A stretch of 52,511 nt of DNA from Nitrospirota bacterium (lineage in GTDB: Bacteria > Nitrospirota > Thermodesulfovibrionia > Thermodesulfovibrionales > SM23-35): assembly GCA_013388455.1 (NCBI GenBank), contig JACAFF010000031.1, positions 1-52,511 on the forward strand, given 5' to 3'. Positions 15,721 to 24,289 of the stretch are shown piece after piece. The notes below the pieces were generated by a model. The model made no database searches. It was not told the origin of the DNA and saw only the letters and a program-made list of their open reading frames with translations. The position numbers and the translations under genes are program-made. The first letter of the stretch is position 1. Each line of letters opens with the position of its first letter.

Positions 15721-15784
15721 TAGTCCTTATAAAAATTCTCACAATACTGTGACTGGTGCTTACGACTAAAATCTGGAGGGATAA

Positions 15785-16810
15785 ATGGATATCATTGTTT
15801 TAAAACCAAGCGCAACTGATGAAGATTTGAAGCGTATTGTAAAAAAGCTCGAACATCGCGGACTAAAAACAAATATTTCGAAAGGTACTGAAAGAACAAT
15901 TATTGGTGTCATTGGTGATACTTCAAAAATAACAGAGGAAGAAGAAAATGCGATAAGGGTTATGCATGGTGTTGAAGATGTAATGAGAATATTGAAACCT
16001 TACAAACTTGCAAGTAGGGATTTCAAGGCTGAAAATACCACAGTTACTATAAAAGGGAATGTCATCGGTGGGAAAAAGATACAAGTAATCGCAGGTCCAT
16101 GTGCTGTGGAAAACAAGACTATGCTTACCAGTATTGCAGAAAAGGTGAAAGATGCTGGAGCGACCTTCATCAGAGGAGGTGCATATAAGCCAAGAACTTC
16201 TCCATATTCATTTCAGGGACTTGGTGAAGAAGGACTTAAATATCTTGCATATGCCAGCAAAAAGACAGGACTCCCTGTTGTGACTGAAGTAATGGATCCG
16301 AGGGATATAGATATTATTTTAAAATATGCTGATGTAATTCAGATTGGAGCAAGAAATATGCAGAATTTCAGACTGCTTCTCGAGATAGGCAAATGCAAAA
16401 AGCCAGTTTTACTAAAAAGGGGTCTCTCAGCCACGATTAAAGAATGGTTAATGGCAGCTGAATATATCATGTCAAAAGGGAATCAGATGGTAATCTTATG
16501 CGAAAGAGGTATAAGGACTTTTGAGAGTGCAACAAGAAACACACTTGATCTCAGTGCAGTCCCAGTTCTTAAACAGTTGACCCATCTTCCTGTTATTGTT
16601 GATCCCAGTCATGGTGTTGGGAAGTGGTCTCTCGTTGCCCCTATGGCAAAGGCTGCAATTGCTGTTGGAGCAGACGGACTTATGATAGAGGTTCATATAA
16701 ATCCAGAAGAAGCAATGTCAGATGGAGAGCAATCTCTCAAGCCATCTGATTTCAAGAAACTAATGGACGAGTTAAAACCAATTGCGAAAGCAGTAAACAG
16801 AGAGATATAG
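15785..16810 (+). CDS. aroF: 3-deoxy-7-phosphoheptulonate synthase (DAHP synthase, type I beta)
   Basis: First step of the shikimate pathway, condensing PEP with erythrose 4-phosphate. 341 residues: an N-terminal ferredoxin-like regulatory domain (1-70, [18 protein letters not shown]) and a TIM barrel with [29 protein letters not shown] and DPSHGVG, whose Cys, Lys and His ligands form the PEP and metal site. The N-terminal domain in this subfamily mediates tyrosine or phenylalanine inhibition. Strong Shine-Dalgarno GGAGGG eight bases before the ATG. Confidence 0.95.
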   Translation: MDIIVLKPSATDEDLKRIVKKLEHRGLKTNISKGTERTIIGVIGDTSKITEEEENAIRVMHGVEDVMRILKPYKLASRDFKAENTTVTIKGNVIGGKKIQVIAGPCAVENKTMLTSIAEKVKDAGATFIRGGAYKPRTSPYSFQGLGEEGLKYLAYASKKTGLPVVTEVMDPRDIDIILKYADVIQIGARNMQNFRLLLEIGKCKKPVLLKRGLSATIKEWLMAAEYIMSKGNQMVILCERGIRTFESATRNTLDLSAVPVLKQLTHLPVIVDPSHGVGKWSLVAPMAKAAIAVGADGLMIEVHINPEEAMSDGEQSLKPSDFKKLMDELKPIAKAVNREI

Positions 16811-16858
16811 ATAAAATTAAGATGCAAAATGGAATAAATAGTTGGAGATTTTTAATCC

Positions 16859-17713
16859 ATGCATTTTAACAAAGTAACGATATTGGGCGTAGGACTTATA
16901 GGAGCTTCTTTTGCTCAGGCAATGAGAGCTTATAACCTTTGTAGTTATATTGTAGGAAGTGGACGGAGTCTGGAAAATTTACAGAGAGCAAAAAATAAAA
17001 AGATCATAGATTTTCTTGAAGTTGATCCTCTTAGGGCTTGCAAGGATTCAGATTTAATAGTTCTGGCTACGCCTGTAGGAGTTTTTATTGATATAACGAA
17101 GAGAATTCGGGGTTCTCTTAAGAAAGGTGTGATAGTAACAGATGTCGGTAGTGTAAAAGGGAAGCTTGTGCGGGATCTGGAAACACTTATGCCTGAAGGT
17201 GTATTTTTTGTAGGAACACATCCAATTGCAGGAAGTGACCGGTCAGGCATTGACTCCGCTTCACAAGATATATTTAAGGGTGCTAAGTGTATTGTGACAC
17301 CTACAGAAAATACTAAAAAAGACATCCTTGATAAGGTTATCAAGATATGGGAAACCTTTGGCTCTTATGTAAAAATAATCAATCCAGAAGAGCATGACAG
17401 GATATATGCAGCGGTGAGTCATCTTCCACATCTTATTGCATATGAGATTGTGAATTCCGTAGCTGATATTAATAGTTCATATCTAAAATTTTCAGGACAG
17501 GGTTTTTTGGATACAACAAGAATTGCTTCCAGTTCTCCTGAACTATGGCGTGACATCTGTATTTTCAACAGAGATAACCTCCTTGAATCTATCGAGAAGT
17601 TTCAAAAGAATCTCGATAGAGTTATTCAGTATCTCAGGGTCAAAGATTCCAAATCCCTCGAGATAGATTTTCAAAAGGCCCGAGCGCTGAGGGAAGGTAT
17701 TGGAAAGAATTGA
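16859..17713 (+). CDS. tyrA: prephenate/arogenate dehydrogenase
   Basis: Oxidative decarboxylation of prephenate (or arogenate) on the tyrosine branch. Glycine-rich NAD(P) loop ILGVGLIGASFAQAM at residues 8-22, VTDVGSVKG, THPIAGSDRSG and the HLPHLIAYE helix are all present. 284 residues with no ACT domain, so feedback control would have to come from the catalytic domain or from AroF. It overlaps aroA by 14 bp, supporting cotranscription. Confidence 0.92.
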   Translation: MHFNKVTILGVGLIGASFAQAMRAYNLCSYIVGSGRSLENLQRAKNKKIIDFLEVDPLRACKDSDLIVLATPVGVFIDITKRIRGSLKKGVIVTDVGSVKGKLVRDLETLMPEGVFFVGTHPIAGSDRSGIDSASQDIFKGAKCIVTPTENTKKDILDKVIKIWETFGSYVKIINPEEHDRIYAAVSHLPHLIAYEIVNSVADINSSYLKFSGQGFLDTTRIASSSPELWRDICIFNRDNLLESIEKFQKNLDRVIQYLRVKDSKSLEIDFQKARALREGIGKN

Positions 17714-19007
17714 ATTGCATAAGGCAAGGTGGTTAAAAGGAGAATTTGCTCCACCCCCTGATAAATCAATATCCCATAGAGCAATAATCTTTTCTTCATT
17801 AGCAAGAGGTAAGAGCATTATCAAAAACATTCTAAGGGCGCATGACCCTGAAAGCACCATGAATGCTGTCAGAGCATTAGGAGTAGAAATAACAGAAATT
17901 AACCTTCAAAACCACTCTTCCTTTTTTTTAGCAATTAATGGTAGAGGACTATATGGTCTTAAAGAACCACTTGATGTGATTGACTGTGGAAATTCAGGAA
18001 CAACAATAAGAATGATTTCAGGAATTCTTTCAGGGAATCCATTTTTTTCCGTACTTTCAGGAGATGAATCTCTGAGGAAAAGGCCTATGGGCAGGATAAT
18101 TATCCCTTTGAAAAAAATGGGTGCAAATATAACTGCTCGTGATGATAATAGATTTCCACCTATAGCGATTAAAGGAGGAAAGTTGAACCCTATTATATAT
18201 CATACTCCAGTTGCCAGTGCTCAGATAAAATCAGCTTTACTCCTTGCGGGTCTTTATACAGATGGTGAAACGAAGATTATAGAACCTGCACGCTCAAGAG
18301 ATCATACAGAGAGGATGCTACCTGCCTTTGGTGCTCAAATAAAGATTGATGGACTAAGTGTATGTATCAAAGGAGGCACTGAATTAAAGAGCTTAGAAAT
18401 GGAGGTTCCTGGAGATTTTTCTTCTGCTGCTTTTTTCATAGTAGGTGCACTACTCATTAAAGACTCTGATATAACCATTCAGAATGTTGGCATCAATCCT
18501 ACAAGAACAGGACTTCTGAATGTTTTGAAGGATATGGGAGCAGATATAAAAGTTCAGAATGTGAGAGATTTATGTGGTGAACCGGTTGCTGACATCCAGT
18601 GCAAAGGTGGAGTTGAGTTGAAAGCAATAGAAATAAAAGGAGAACAAATCCCATCTTTGATTGACGAGTTCCCGATAATCTGTGTTGCAGCAGCAAAAGC
18701 CTCTGGGACAACAACCATTCGTGGTGCAGAAGAACTCAGGGTTAAAGAATCAGACCGTATTAAGAGTATGACAACAGAACTGAGAAAGATGGGGGTTGAT
18801 ATTGAAGAATTTAAGGATGGTTTGAGCATTAATGGGAAAGAAGTTCTTAAAGGAAACTCTCTCGAGAGTTACGGAGACCACAGGATTGCAATGGCTTTGT
18901 CAATAGCAGCTCTTGTTGCTGATGGGACAACAACTATAAATGGTGTTTCATCTATAAATATATCATTCCCGGGTTTTTTTGAGCTACTGAGGAGATTGAC
19001 AAGTTAA
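17700..19007 (+). CDS. aroA: 3-phosphoshikimate 1-carboxyvinyltransferase (EPSP synthase)
   Basis: Joins shikimate 3-phosphate with PEP. Motifs in order: PPDKSISHRA, DCGNSGTTIRM, LRKRPMGRII, SAQIKSALLLAG, DEFPIICVAAA, RVKESDRIKSM and DHRIAMALSIAAL. 435 residues, normal length. Start is a TTG inside the 3' end of tyrA with GAGGGAAGG directly upstream; another TTG 15 bp later is the only nearby alternative. An intact frame throughout. Confidence 0.93.
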   Translation: MERIELHKARWLKGEFAPPPDKSISHRAIIFSSLARGKSIIKNILRAHDPESTMNAVRALGVEITEINLQNHSSFFLAINGRGLYGLKEPLDVIDCGNSGTTIRMISGILSGNPFFSVLSGDESLRKRPMGRIIIPLKKMGANITARDDNRFPPIAIKGGKLNPIIYHTPVASAQIKSALLLAGLYTDGETKIIEPARSRDHTERMLPAFGAQIKIDGLSVCIKGGTELKSLEMEVPGDFSSAAFFIVGALLIKDSDITIQNVGINPTRTGLLNVLKDMGADIKVQNVRDLCGEPVADIQCKGGVELKAIEIKGEQIPSLIDEFPIICVAAAKASGTTTIRGAEELRVKESDRIKSMTTELRKMGVDIEEFKDGLSINGKEVLKGNSLESYGDHRIAMALSIAALVADGTTTINGVSSINISFPGFFELLRRLTS

Positions 19008-19068
19008 AAAATTCAAAATTTAAAAATAAAAATTATTGTTTAATGATTTATGGAGGAAGTTATTTTTA

Positions 19069-19725
19069 ATGCATAAAGTTATCGCAATAGATGGCCCTTC
19101 TGGTGCAGGCAAGACTACCATAGCGAAACTTATTGCAGAGAAGCTTAGATTTGAATATCTCGATACTGGTGCTTTGTATAGAGCGGTAGCAGTAGCACTG
19201 AGAAATAATGGTATTGTTCAATCAGATTCTGACGATAAAATTAAAGATGTACTTTCCACTATTTCAATAAACTTTAAAGACGGAAAGGTATACGTGAATA
19301 ATAAAGATATTACAGGAGATATAAGGTCTACAGAAGTTGACCATTATTCTTCTGTATTCTCAGCGAGGAAGATTGTTCGAGAATATTTACTTGATGTACA
19401 AAGAAATGCAGCCTTAAAGAATGCTCTTGTAGTTGAGGGGAGAGATACAACAACGGTTGTATTCCCGGATGCAAAAAAAAAGATTTTTCTGGATGCATCT
19501 GTAGAGGAGAGGGCTAAAAGGCGTTGCAAACAATATAGAGAAAAAGGCATTGATATTAACATTGAAGAGTCTCTAAAAAGTATAATAGATAGAGACATGA
19601 GGGATGCAAACAGGGATATAGCACCTCTTAAGATTGCAGCAGATGCTCTCGTGATAGATTCTTCGGATTTATCGGTAGAGCAGGTTTTAGAAAAAATTTT
19701 TGAATATATAAAAATTGACCTTTGA
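19069..19725 (+). CDS. cmk: cytidylate kinase
   Basis: Phosphorylates CMP and dCMP. N-terminal IDGPSGAGKTTIAK P-loop, then YLDTGALYRAVA (acceptor site), VVEGRDTTTVVFPDA and RCKQYREKG with DRDMRDANRDIAPL. The ATG at 19069 gives 218 residues, the usual size; an in-frame TTG at 19036 would add 11 residues before the P-loop strand, while GGAGG at about 19052 serves the ATG with a somewhat long spacing. Its TGA overlaps the start of plsC. Confidence 0.93.
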   Translation: MHKVIAIDGPSGAGKTTIAKLIAEKLRFEYLDTGALYRAVAVALRNNGIVQSDSDDKIKDVLSTISINFKDGKVYVNNKDITGDIRSTEVDHYSSVFSARKIVREYLLDVQRNAALKNALVVEGRDTTTVVFPDAKKKIFLDASVEERAKRRCKQYREKGIDINIEESLKSIIDRDMRDANRDIAPLKIAADALVIDSSDLSVEQVLEKIFEYIKIDL

Positions 19726-20345
19726 TTTCTTTTTTATATAATTTTTTTAAGATAATCTTATATATATTTTTTAGGGTAATTTACAGACTTAAGGTTATTG
19801 GTTCTGAAAAAATTCCGATAAAAGGGGGGGTGATTATTGCAGCGAATCACGTGAGTTATCTTGATCCGCCTGTTATTGGGGTAGCTTTAAAAAGACAGGC
19901 AGTTTTTATGGCAAGGGAAGGGCTTTTTAAGATTCCATTGCTTGGTTTATTCATAAGAGCTTTCTCTATCCCGATAAAAAGAGAGAAACCACAACCTTCG
20001 ACTATTAAAGAGGTGATTAAAAGGCTTAAAAATGGAGAAGTTATTGTTATATTTCCTGAGGGAGGGCGGCGCAGCGATGGTAACATAGCAGATATAAAGA
20101 GAGGTATAGGCGTTATTACTCAATTAGCGAAAGTCCCTATTGTCCCAACATATTTGAACGGGACAGATAAAGCTCTTCCTGTTGGCGCGAAATTTTTGAG
20201 ACTGGCAAAGATAACAGTGACATTCGGGCATCCTATAAAGATTGATAAAAAGGATGAAGAAAATGACAGGCAATTTCAGGAGCGAACAGGAATAACCATA
20301 ACAAAAGCTATAAAGCAGCTAAAGGATAATGTAAAGCCAATATAA
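19722..20345 (+). CDS. plsC: 1-acyl-sn-glycerol-3-phosphate acyltransferase
   Basis: Second acylation in phosphatidic acid synthesis at the inner membrane. The acyltransferase motifs NHVSYLDP (H-x4-D) and FPEGGRRSDG are visible after one N-terminal membrane segment (FLYNFFKIILYIFFRVIY). 207 residues, normal. Start is a TTG overlapping the cmk stop by four bases, so translation is probably coupled. The cmk-plsC-ispH-rpsA order is conserved in several anaerobes. Confidence 0.9.
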   Translation: MISFLYNFFKIILYIFFRVIYRLKVIGSEKIPIKGGVIIAANHVSYLDPPVIGVALKRQAVFMAREGLFKIPLLGLFIRAFSIPIKREKPQPSTIKEVIKRLKNGEVIVIFPEGGRRSDGNIADIKRGIGVITQLAKVPIVPTYLNGTDKALPVGAKFLRLAKITVTFGHPIKIDKKDEENDRQFQERTGITITKAIKQLKDNVKPI

Positions 20346-20367
20346 ATTTAATGAAAATTTATAATAC

Positions 20368-21231
20368 ATGATGAAAAAATCAAAGATGAAAATATTTATT
20401 GCAAAAACAGCAGGATTCTGTTTTGGTGTTAAAAGAGCGATTGATATAGCTTTCCATATAGCAAGAGAGAAGAGAAAAGGAATATATACGCTCGGGCCGA
20501 TAATTCATAATCCTCAGGTTGTGGATATGCTCAAAGAGAAAGGCATTTTCCCACTTTGTGACATAAAAGAATTGAAGTCTTGTAAAGATATTAAAGCTTT
20601 AATCATAAGAACGCATGGAATCCCACTTTCCCATTCTCAGGAGATATCCTCAATGGGATATGAAATAATAGATGCAACCTGCCCATTTGTAAAAAAGGCT
20701 CAATATTATGCTAAACTCCTCAGGGATGAAGGATACCAGGTTGTAATTCTTGGAGAGAAAAATCATCCAGAGGTTCAAAGTCTTTTGAGTTATGCTTATG
20801 ATAATGCTATTGTAGTTGATGGGAAATCAGCCATCCCAAAGTTAAAAAGAAAAATAGGTATTATTGTACAGACCACACAACCAATTGATGGGTTGAAAAA
20901 AATTTTAAATGATGCTATTGAACACACAAAAGAGATAAAAGTATATAATACTATATGTAACTCTACAGCTCTTCGGTTGAAAGAGACTGAAAGAATGGCT
21001 GGTAGAGTTAATGTCATGATTGTTGTAGGAGGGAAAAATAGCGCTAATACTACCCAGCTTGCAAAACTCTGTAATTCTCTCTCTGTCCCAACTTACCATG
21101 TAGAAACAGCTTCTGAAATAAAGGAAGAATGGTTAAAGGGAGCATCAAAGTTAGGAATAACAGCCGGGGCATCAACCCCGAATTGGATTATACAAGAAGT
21201 AGAAAAAAGAATTAGAGATATAGGAGGTTAA
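20368..21231 (+). CDS. ispH: 4-hydroxy-3-methylbut-2-enyl diphosphate reductase
   Basis: Last step of the MEP isoprenoid pathway, a [4Fe-4S] enzyme. The three cluster cysteines appear in AGFCFGVKRA, DATCPFVKKA and YNTICNSTALR; the catalytic E-x-N-H-P loop is GEKNHPEVQ. 287 residues. In-frame ATGs at 20368, 20371 and 20386 are possible starts, none with a clear ribosome binding site; the last would begin right at the first strand. The rpsA gene follows at 7 bp, as in lineages where the two proteins are fused; here they are separate. Confidence 0.94.
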   Translation: MMKKSKMKIFIAKTAGFCFGVKRAIDIAFHIAREKRKGIYTLGPIIHNPQVVDMLKEKGIFPLCDIKELKSCKDIKALIIRTHGIPLSHSQEISSMGYEIIDATCPFVKKAQYYAKLLRDEGYQVVILGEKNHPEVQSLLSYAYDNAIVVDGKSAIPKLKRKIGIIVQTTQPIDGLKKILNDAIEHTKEIKVYNTICNSTALRLKETERMAGRVNVMIVVGGKNSANTTQLAKLCNSLSVPTYHVETASEIKEEWLKGASKLGITAGASTPNWIIQEVEKRIRDIGG

Positions 21232-21238
21232 AGTTGTA

Positions 21239-22822
21239 GTGGAATCCAAAAACAAAGAACTTGAAAAACTTTATGCTGAGACCTTTCACAGCATACAAGA
21301 AGGAATGATACTTAAAGGGAAAATACTGGCATTGAAGCAGGAGGGAGTAATTATTGACATTGGATATAAATCAGAGGGCATTGTCCCGATTCACGAGTTT
21401 TCTGATGAAGAAGTTGCAAAGCTTAAGCCTGGTAATAATATTGAAGTATTCGTGGAAGAATTAAGAGATTCAGATGGGACCATAACTCTTTCGAAGGAGC
21501 GCGCTGCGAAAATTAAGGTATGGGAGACACTTGAGGCTGCGCTTCGTGATGGTAGAACTGTGGAAGGAAAGATTACCGGAAAGACAAAAGGGGGGTTTTC
21601 CGTAGATATATGTGGTGTTAGTGCATTTCTACCTGGATCTCAGGCAGACATAAAGCCGATTAAAGACGCTGAAAGCCTTATTGGGAAAAAGGCAAACTTT
21701 AAGGTTTTGAGGCTTAACAATAAGCTTTCCAACGTTATTGTATCAAGAAGGGTAATTCTCGAAAAGGAACTTGAGCAGAAGAAGGTTGAAACTATAGGAA
21801 AGCTAAAAGAAGGGAATCTCATAGAAGGAATTGTTAAGAATATTACTGACTATGGGGTTTTTGTTGACCTCGGAGGTATAGACGGACTGCTTCATATTTC
21901 AGATATTTCTTGGGGCAGAATAAATCATCCGGCTGAATTTTTTAATATTGGAGATAAAATCGAAGTGATGGTTTTAAAATATGATTCAGAAAATGAGAAG
22001 GTTACTTTAGGCTATAAGCAGAAAAAACCAGATCCCTGGACAGTTGTGGATGAGAAATACTCAATTGGAAAGATTATTAAAGGAAAAGTAGTAAGCATAA
22101 CTGATTATGGAGCCTTTATTGAAATAGAGGAGGGGCTGGAGGGACTTGTGCATATATCAGAGATGGATTGGGGTTCAAGGCCGAAACATCCATCTAAATA
22201 TTTATATGTTGGAGAAAAAGTAGAAGCAATTGTATTGAAAGTGGATAAAGAAGAAAGAAGACTTTCTCTGAGTATAAAGCAGGCGAGGCCAAGCCCTTGG
22301 GAACTTATATTACAGCGTTATAAAGTTGGCCAGCGGGTTTCTGGTAAGGTCAAGACAATTACCGAGTTTGGTGTATTTGTTGGATTACCTGAGGGAATTG
22401 ATGCTTTGATTCATATATCAGATCTTTCCTGGACTAAACATATAAAACATCCTTCAGAGATTCTTAAAAAAGGACAAAAAGTTGATGCAATCGTTCTTAG
22501 CATAGAACCTGAATCAGAGAGAATGGCACTCGGCTTAAAACAAATTATGCCTGATCCATGGCTTAGTGAAATCCCAGAAAAATTCAAGCTTGGTAATGAA
22601 TGTGAAGGCAAGGTATTAATGATTACTGATTTTGGCATATTTGTTGAACTTGAGGGTGGAGTGGAAGGTCTCATATATTCCTCTGAGATAGTTAAAACCT
22701 CAGGTAAGACAGAAGAATCTTTGAAACCAGGAGATAAAGTAGATGTACGAATCATAAAGGTTGACTGTCAGGAGAGAAAAATTGGTTTGAGCATGAAAAA
22801 CTTGAAAAGGAACAGGGAATGA
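21239..22822 (+). CDS. rpsA: 30S ribosomal protein S1
   Basis: mRNA-binding ribosomal protein with six S1 (OB-fold) repeats in 527 residues; each repeat shows the G-x-V-x-x-I-x-D-(Y/F)-G-x-F pattern, for example GIVKNITDYGVFVDLGGIDG and GKVVSITDYGAFIEIEEG, followed by LLHISDISW-type strands. The first two repeats are more divergent, as in E. coli S1. Start is a GTG with AGGAGG 11 bp upstream. The TGA overlaps the sppA ATG. Confidence 0.95.
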   Translation: MESKNKELEKLYAETFHSIQEGMILKGKILALKQEGVIIDIGYKSEGIVPIHEFSDEEVAKLKPGNNIEVFVEELRDSDGTITLSKERAAKIKVWETLEAALRDGRTVEGKITGKTKGGFSVDICGVSAFLPGSQADIKPIKDAESLIGKKANFKVLRLNNKLSNVIVSRRVILEKELEQKKVETIGKLKEGNLIEGIVKNITDYGVFVDLGGIDGLLHISDISWGRINHPAEFFNIGDKIEVMVLKYDSENEKVTLGYKQKKPDPWTVVDEKYSIGKIIKGKVVSITDYGAFIEIEEGLEGLVHISEMDWGSRPKHPSKYLYVGEKVEAIVLKVDKEERRLSLSIKQARPSPWELILQRYKVGQRVSGKVKTITEFGVFVGLPEGIDALIHISDLSWTKHIKHPSEILKKGQKVDAIVLSIEPESERMALGLKQIMPDPWLSEIPEKFKLGNECEGKVLMITDFGIFVELEGGVEGLIYSSEIVKTSGKTEESLKPGDKVDVRIIKVDCQERKIGLSMKNLKRNRE

Positions 22823-23667
22823 AGAAATTTCTGATTGCTTTTCTTGTACTTTTTGTTTTGCTGATTATTATTAGTCTTGCCATCGTTGCAATTCAAAACA
22901 ATCTTCCAATAGGTGAACGGATAGCTCTAATAAGAATTGAGGGCCCTATTTTTGATTCAAAGGAGGCAATAGAGGAAATAAAAAAATATTCAAAGGACCA
23001 AACTATTAAGGCAATAGTTTTACGTATTGACAGTCCTGGTGGAGCAGTAGCACCAGCGCAAGAGATATATGAAGAAGTAAGAAAAGCAGTTGCAAAAAAG
23101 AAGGTTGTAGTATCAATGGGATCAGTAGCTGCATCAGGTGGTTATTATATAGCATCTCCTGCTTCACGAATAATTGCAAATCCGGGAACTTTGACAGGTT
23201 CTATAGGAGTAATCATGGAAATCCCTAATCTTGAGGGACTCATGAACAAACTCGGGATACGGACAGAGGTAGTTAAAAGTGGACGACATAAGGATATAGC
23301 ATCGATATTCAGAGGAATAAAAAAAGAGGAAAGGGAAATTCTTCAGAGTGTGCTCGATAATGTTCACGAACAATTTATTTCTGCTGTTGCAGAAGGTAGA
23401 AAAATGCTACATGAAGATGTGAAAAAAATCGCTGATGGGAGGATCTTCACAGGGGAACAGGCTCTCAAAATAGGATTAATAGATGAACTTGGTAACATTG
23501 AAGATGCTGTTAAGATTGCTGCCACGCTTTCAGGTATTAAAGGGGAGCCAGTTGTTGTTACAAAGGAAGAGAAATTCTCTATTATCAATTTTTTGAGAGG
23601 ATCGATACCAAAAGAATTTACAGATGTATTTCCGACTTTGAGGATAAAATATTTATTTATACCATAA
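22819..23667 (+). CDS. sppA: signal peptide peptidase SppA, short form (S49)
   Basis: Membrane-anchored serine protease that degrades cleaved signal peptides. One N-terminal transmembrane segment (FLIAFLVLFVLLIIISLAIV), then the S49 core: RIDSPGGAVAPAQE, the nucleophile Ser in MGSVAASGGYYIA and the general base Lys in KSGRHKDI. 282 residues is the short bacterial and archaeal form rather than the duplicated 67-kDa enzyme. ATGA overlap with rpsA. Confidence 0.93.
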   Translation: MKKFLIAFLVLFVLLIIISLAIVAIQNNLPIGERIALIRIEGPIFDSKEAIEEIKKYSKDQTIKAIVLRIDSPGGAVAPAQEIYEEVRKAVAKKKVVVSMGSVAASGGYYIASPASRIIANPGTLTGSIGVIMEIPNLEGLMNKLGIRTEVVKSGRHKDIASIFRGIKKEEREILQSVLDNVHEQFISAVAEGRKMLHEDVKKIADGRIFTGEQALKIGLIDELGNIEDAVKIAATLSGIKGEPVVVTKEEKFSIINFLRGSIPKEFTDVFPTLRIKYLFIP

Positions 23668-23757
23668 TAAATATTAATGACCAATAACCAAATTGCTTTA
23701 ATTAAACTTAATATTAAATAGGGTTTTTAATCGTAATATTTAACATAAGGAGGTTTT

Positions 23758-24039
23758 ATGACTAAGTCAGTTCTGATAGAAAAAGTTGCTGAGAAAGTTG
23801 GAAGCCTTACCAGAAAACAGACTGAAATTGTTGTAGAGACAGTGTTTGATAGTATAAAAGAAGCACTAATTAAAGGAGAAAAAATAGAAATAAGAGGGTT
23901 TGGAAATTTTAAACCAAAGAACAGAAGACCCAGAAGGGCAAGAAATCCAAAAACAGGTGAGAAGGTTGAGGTGCCTGGCAAGAGAGTCCTACATTTTAAG
24001 GTAGGTAAGGCTCTTCGTGAAGCAATGAATCAGAAATAA
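23758..24039 (+). CDS. HU/IHF-family DNA-binding protein
   Basis: 93-residue nucleoid protein; dimerises and bends DNA. Helices at the N-terminus (LIEKVAEKVGSLTRKQTEIV), the RGFGNFKPKNRRPRRARNPK arm with the intercalating proline in the KTGEKVEVP turn, and a C-terminal helix. Residue pattern fits IHF-alpha slightly better than HU, but one gene alone cannot decide. AAGGAGG precedes the ATG. A gap of 90 bp separates it from sppA, so it may have its own promoter. Confidence 0.9.
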   Translation: MTKSVLIEKVAEKVGSLTRKQTEIVVETVFDSIKEALIKGEKIEIRGFGNFKPKNRRPRRARNPKTGEKVEVPGKRVLHFKVGKALREAMNQK

Positions 24040-24289
24040 CCAGTGTTATATTGATAAGTTAAGTAATTAATTCCTTATGTTAAGCATAAAAATATACAGG
24101 AAATAAAAATTTTCTGATTTGACACCGTCCTGAAAGCCTTCGAGATCAGGATTACCCGTGATTTTGCTATTTAAATTGAGTCACCTTTCATGCTTTCCAG
24201 CTTGCCAAATTATTTATTTTGAACAGGTATGAATAAATTGCATTTTTAAGTTAATATATTCAAGTTTTTGCAAAGAGAATAATAAAATT

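Noticed and set aside
20368-22822. IspH-S1 fusion as in Clostridia
   Set aside because: A TAA stop at 21229 and a GTG with AGGAGG at 21239 make two separate genes.
24040-24289. Possible cobalamin riboswitch before cobA-hemD
   Set aside because: No B12-box-like GCCACTG segment or matching stems found in the 250-bp spacer.
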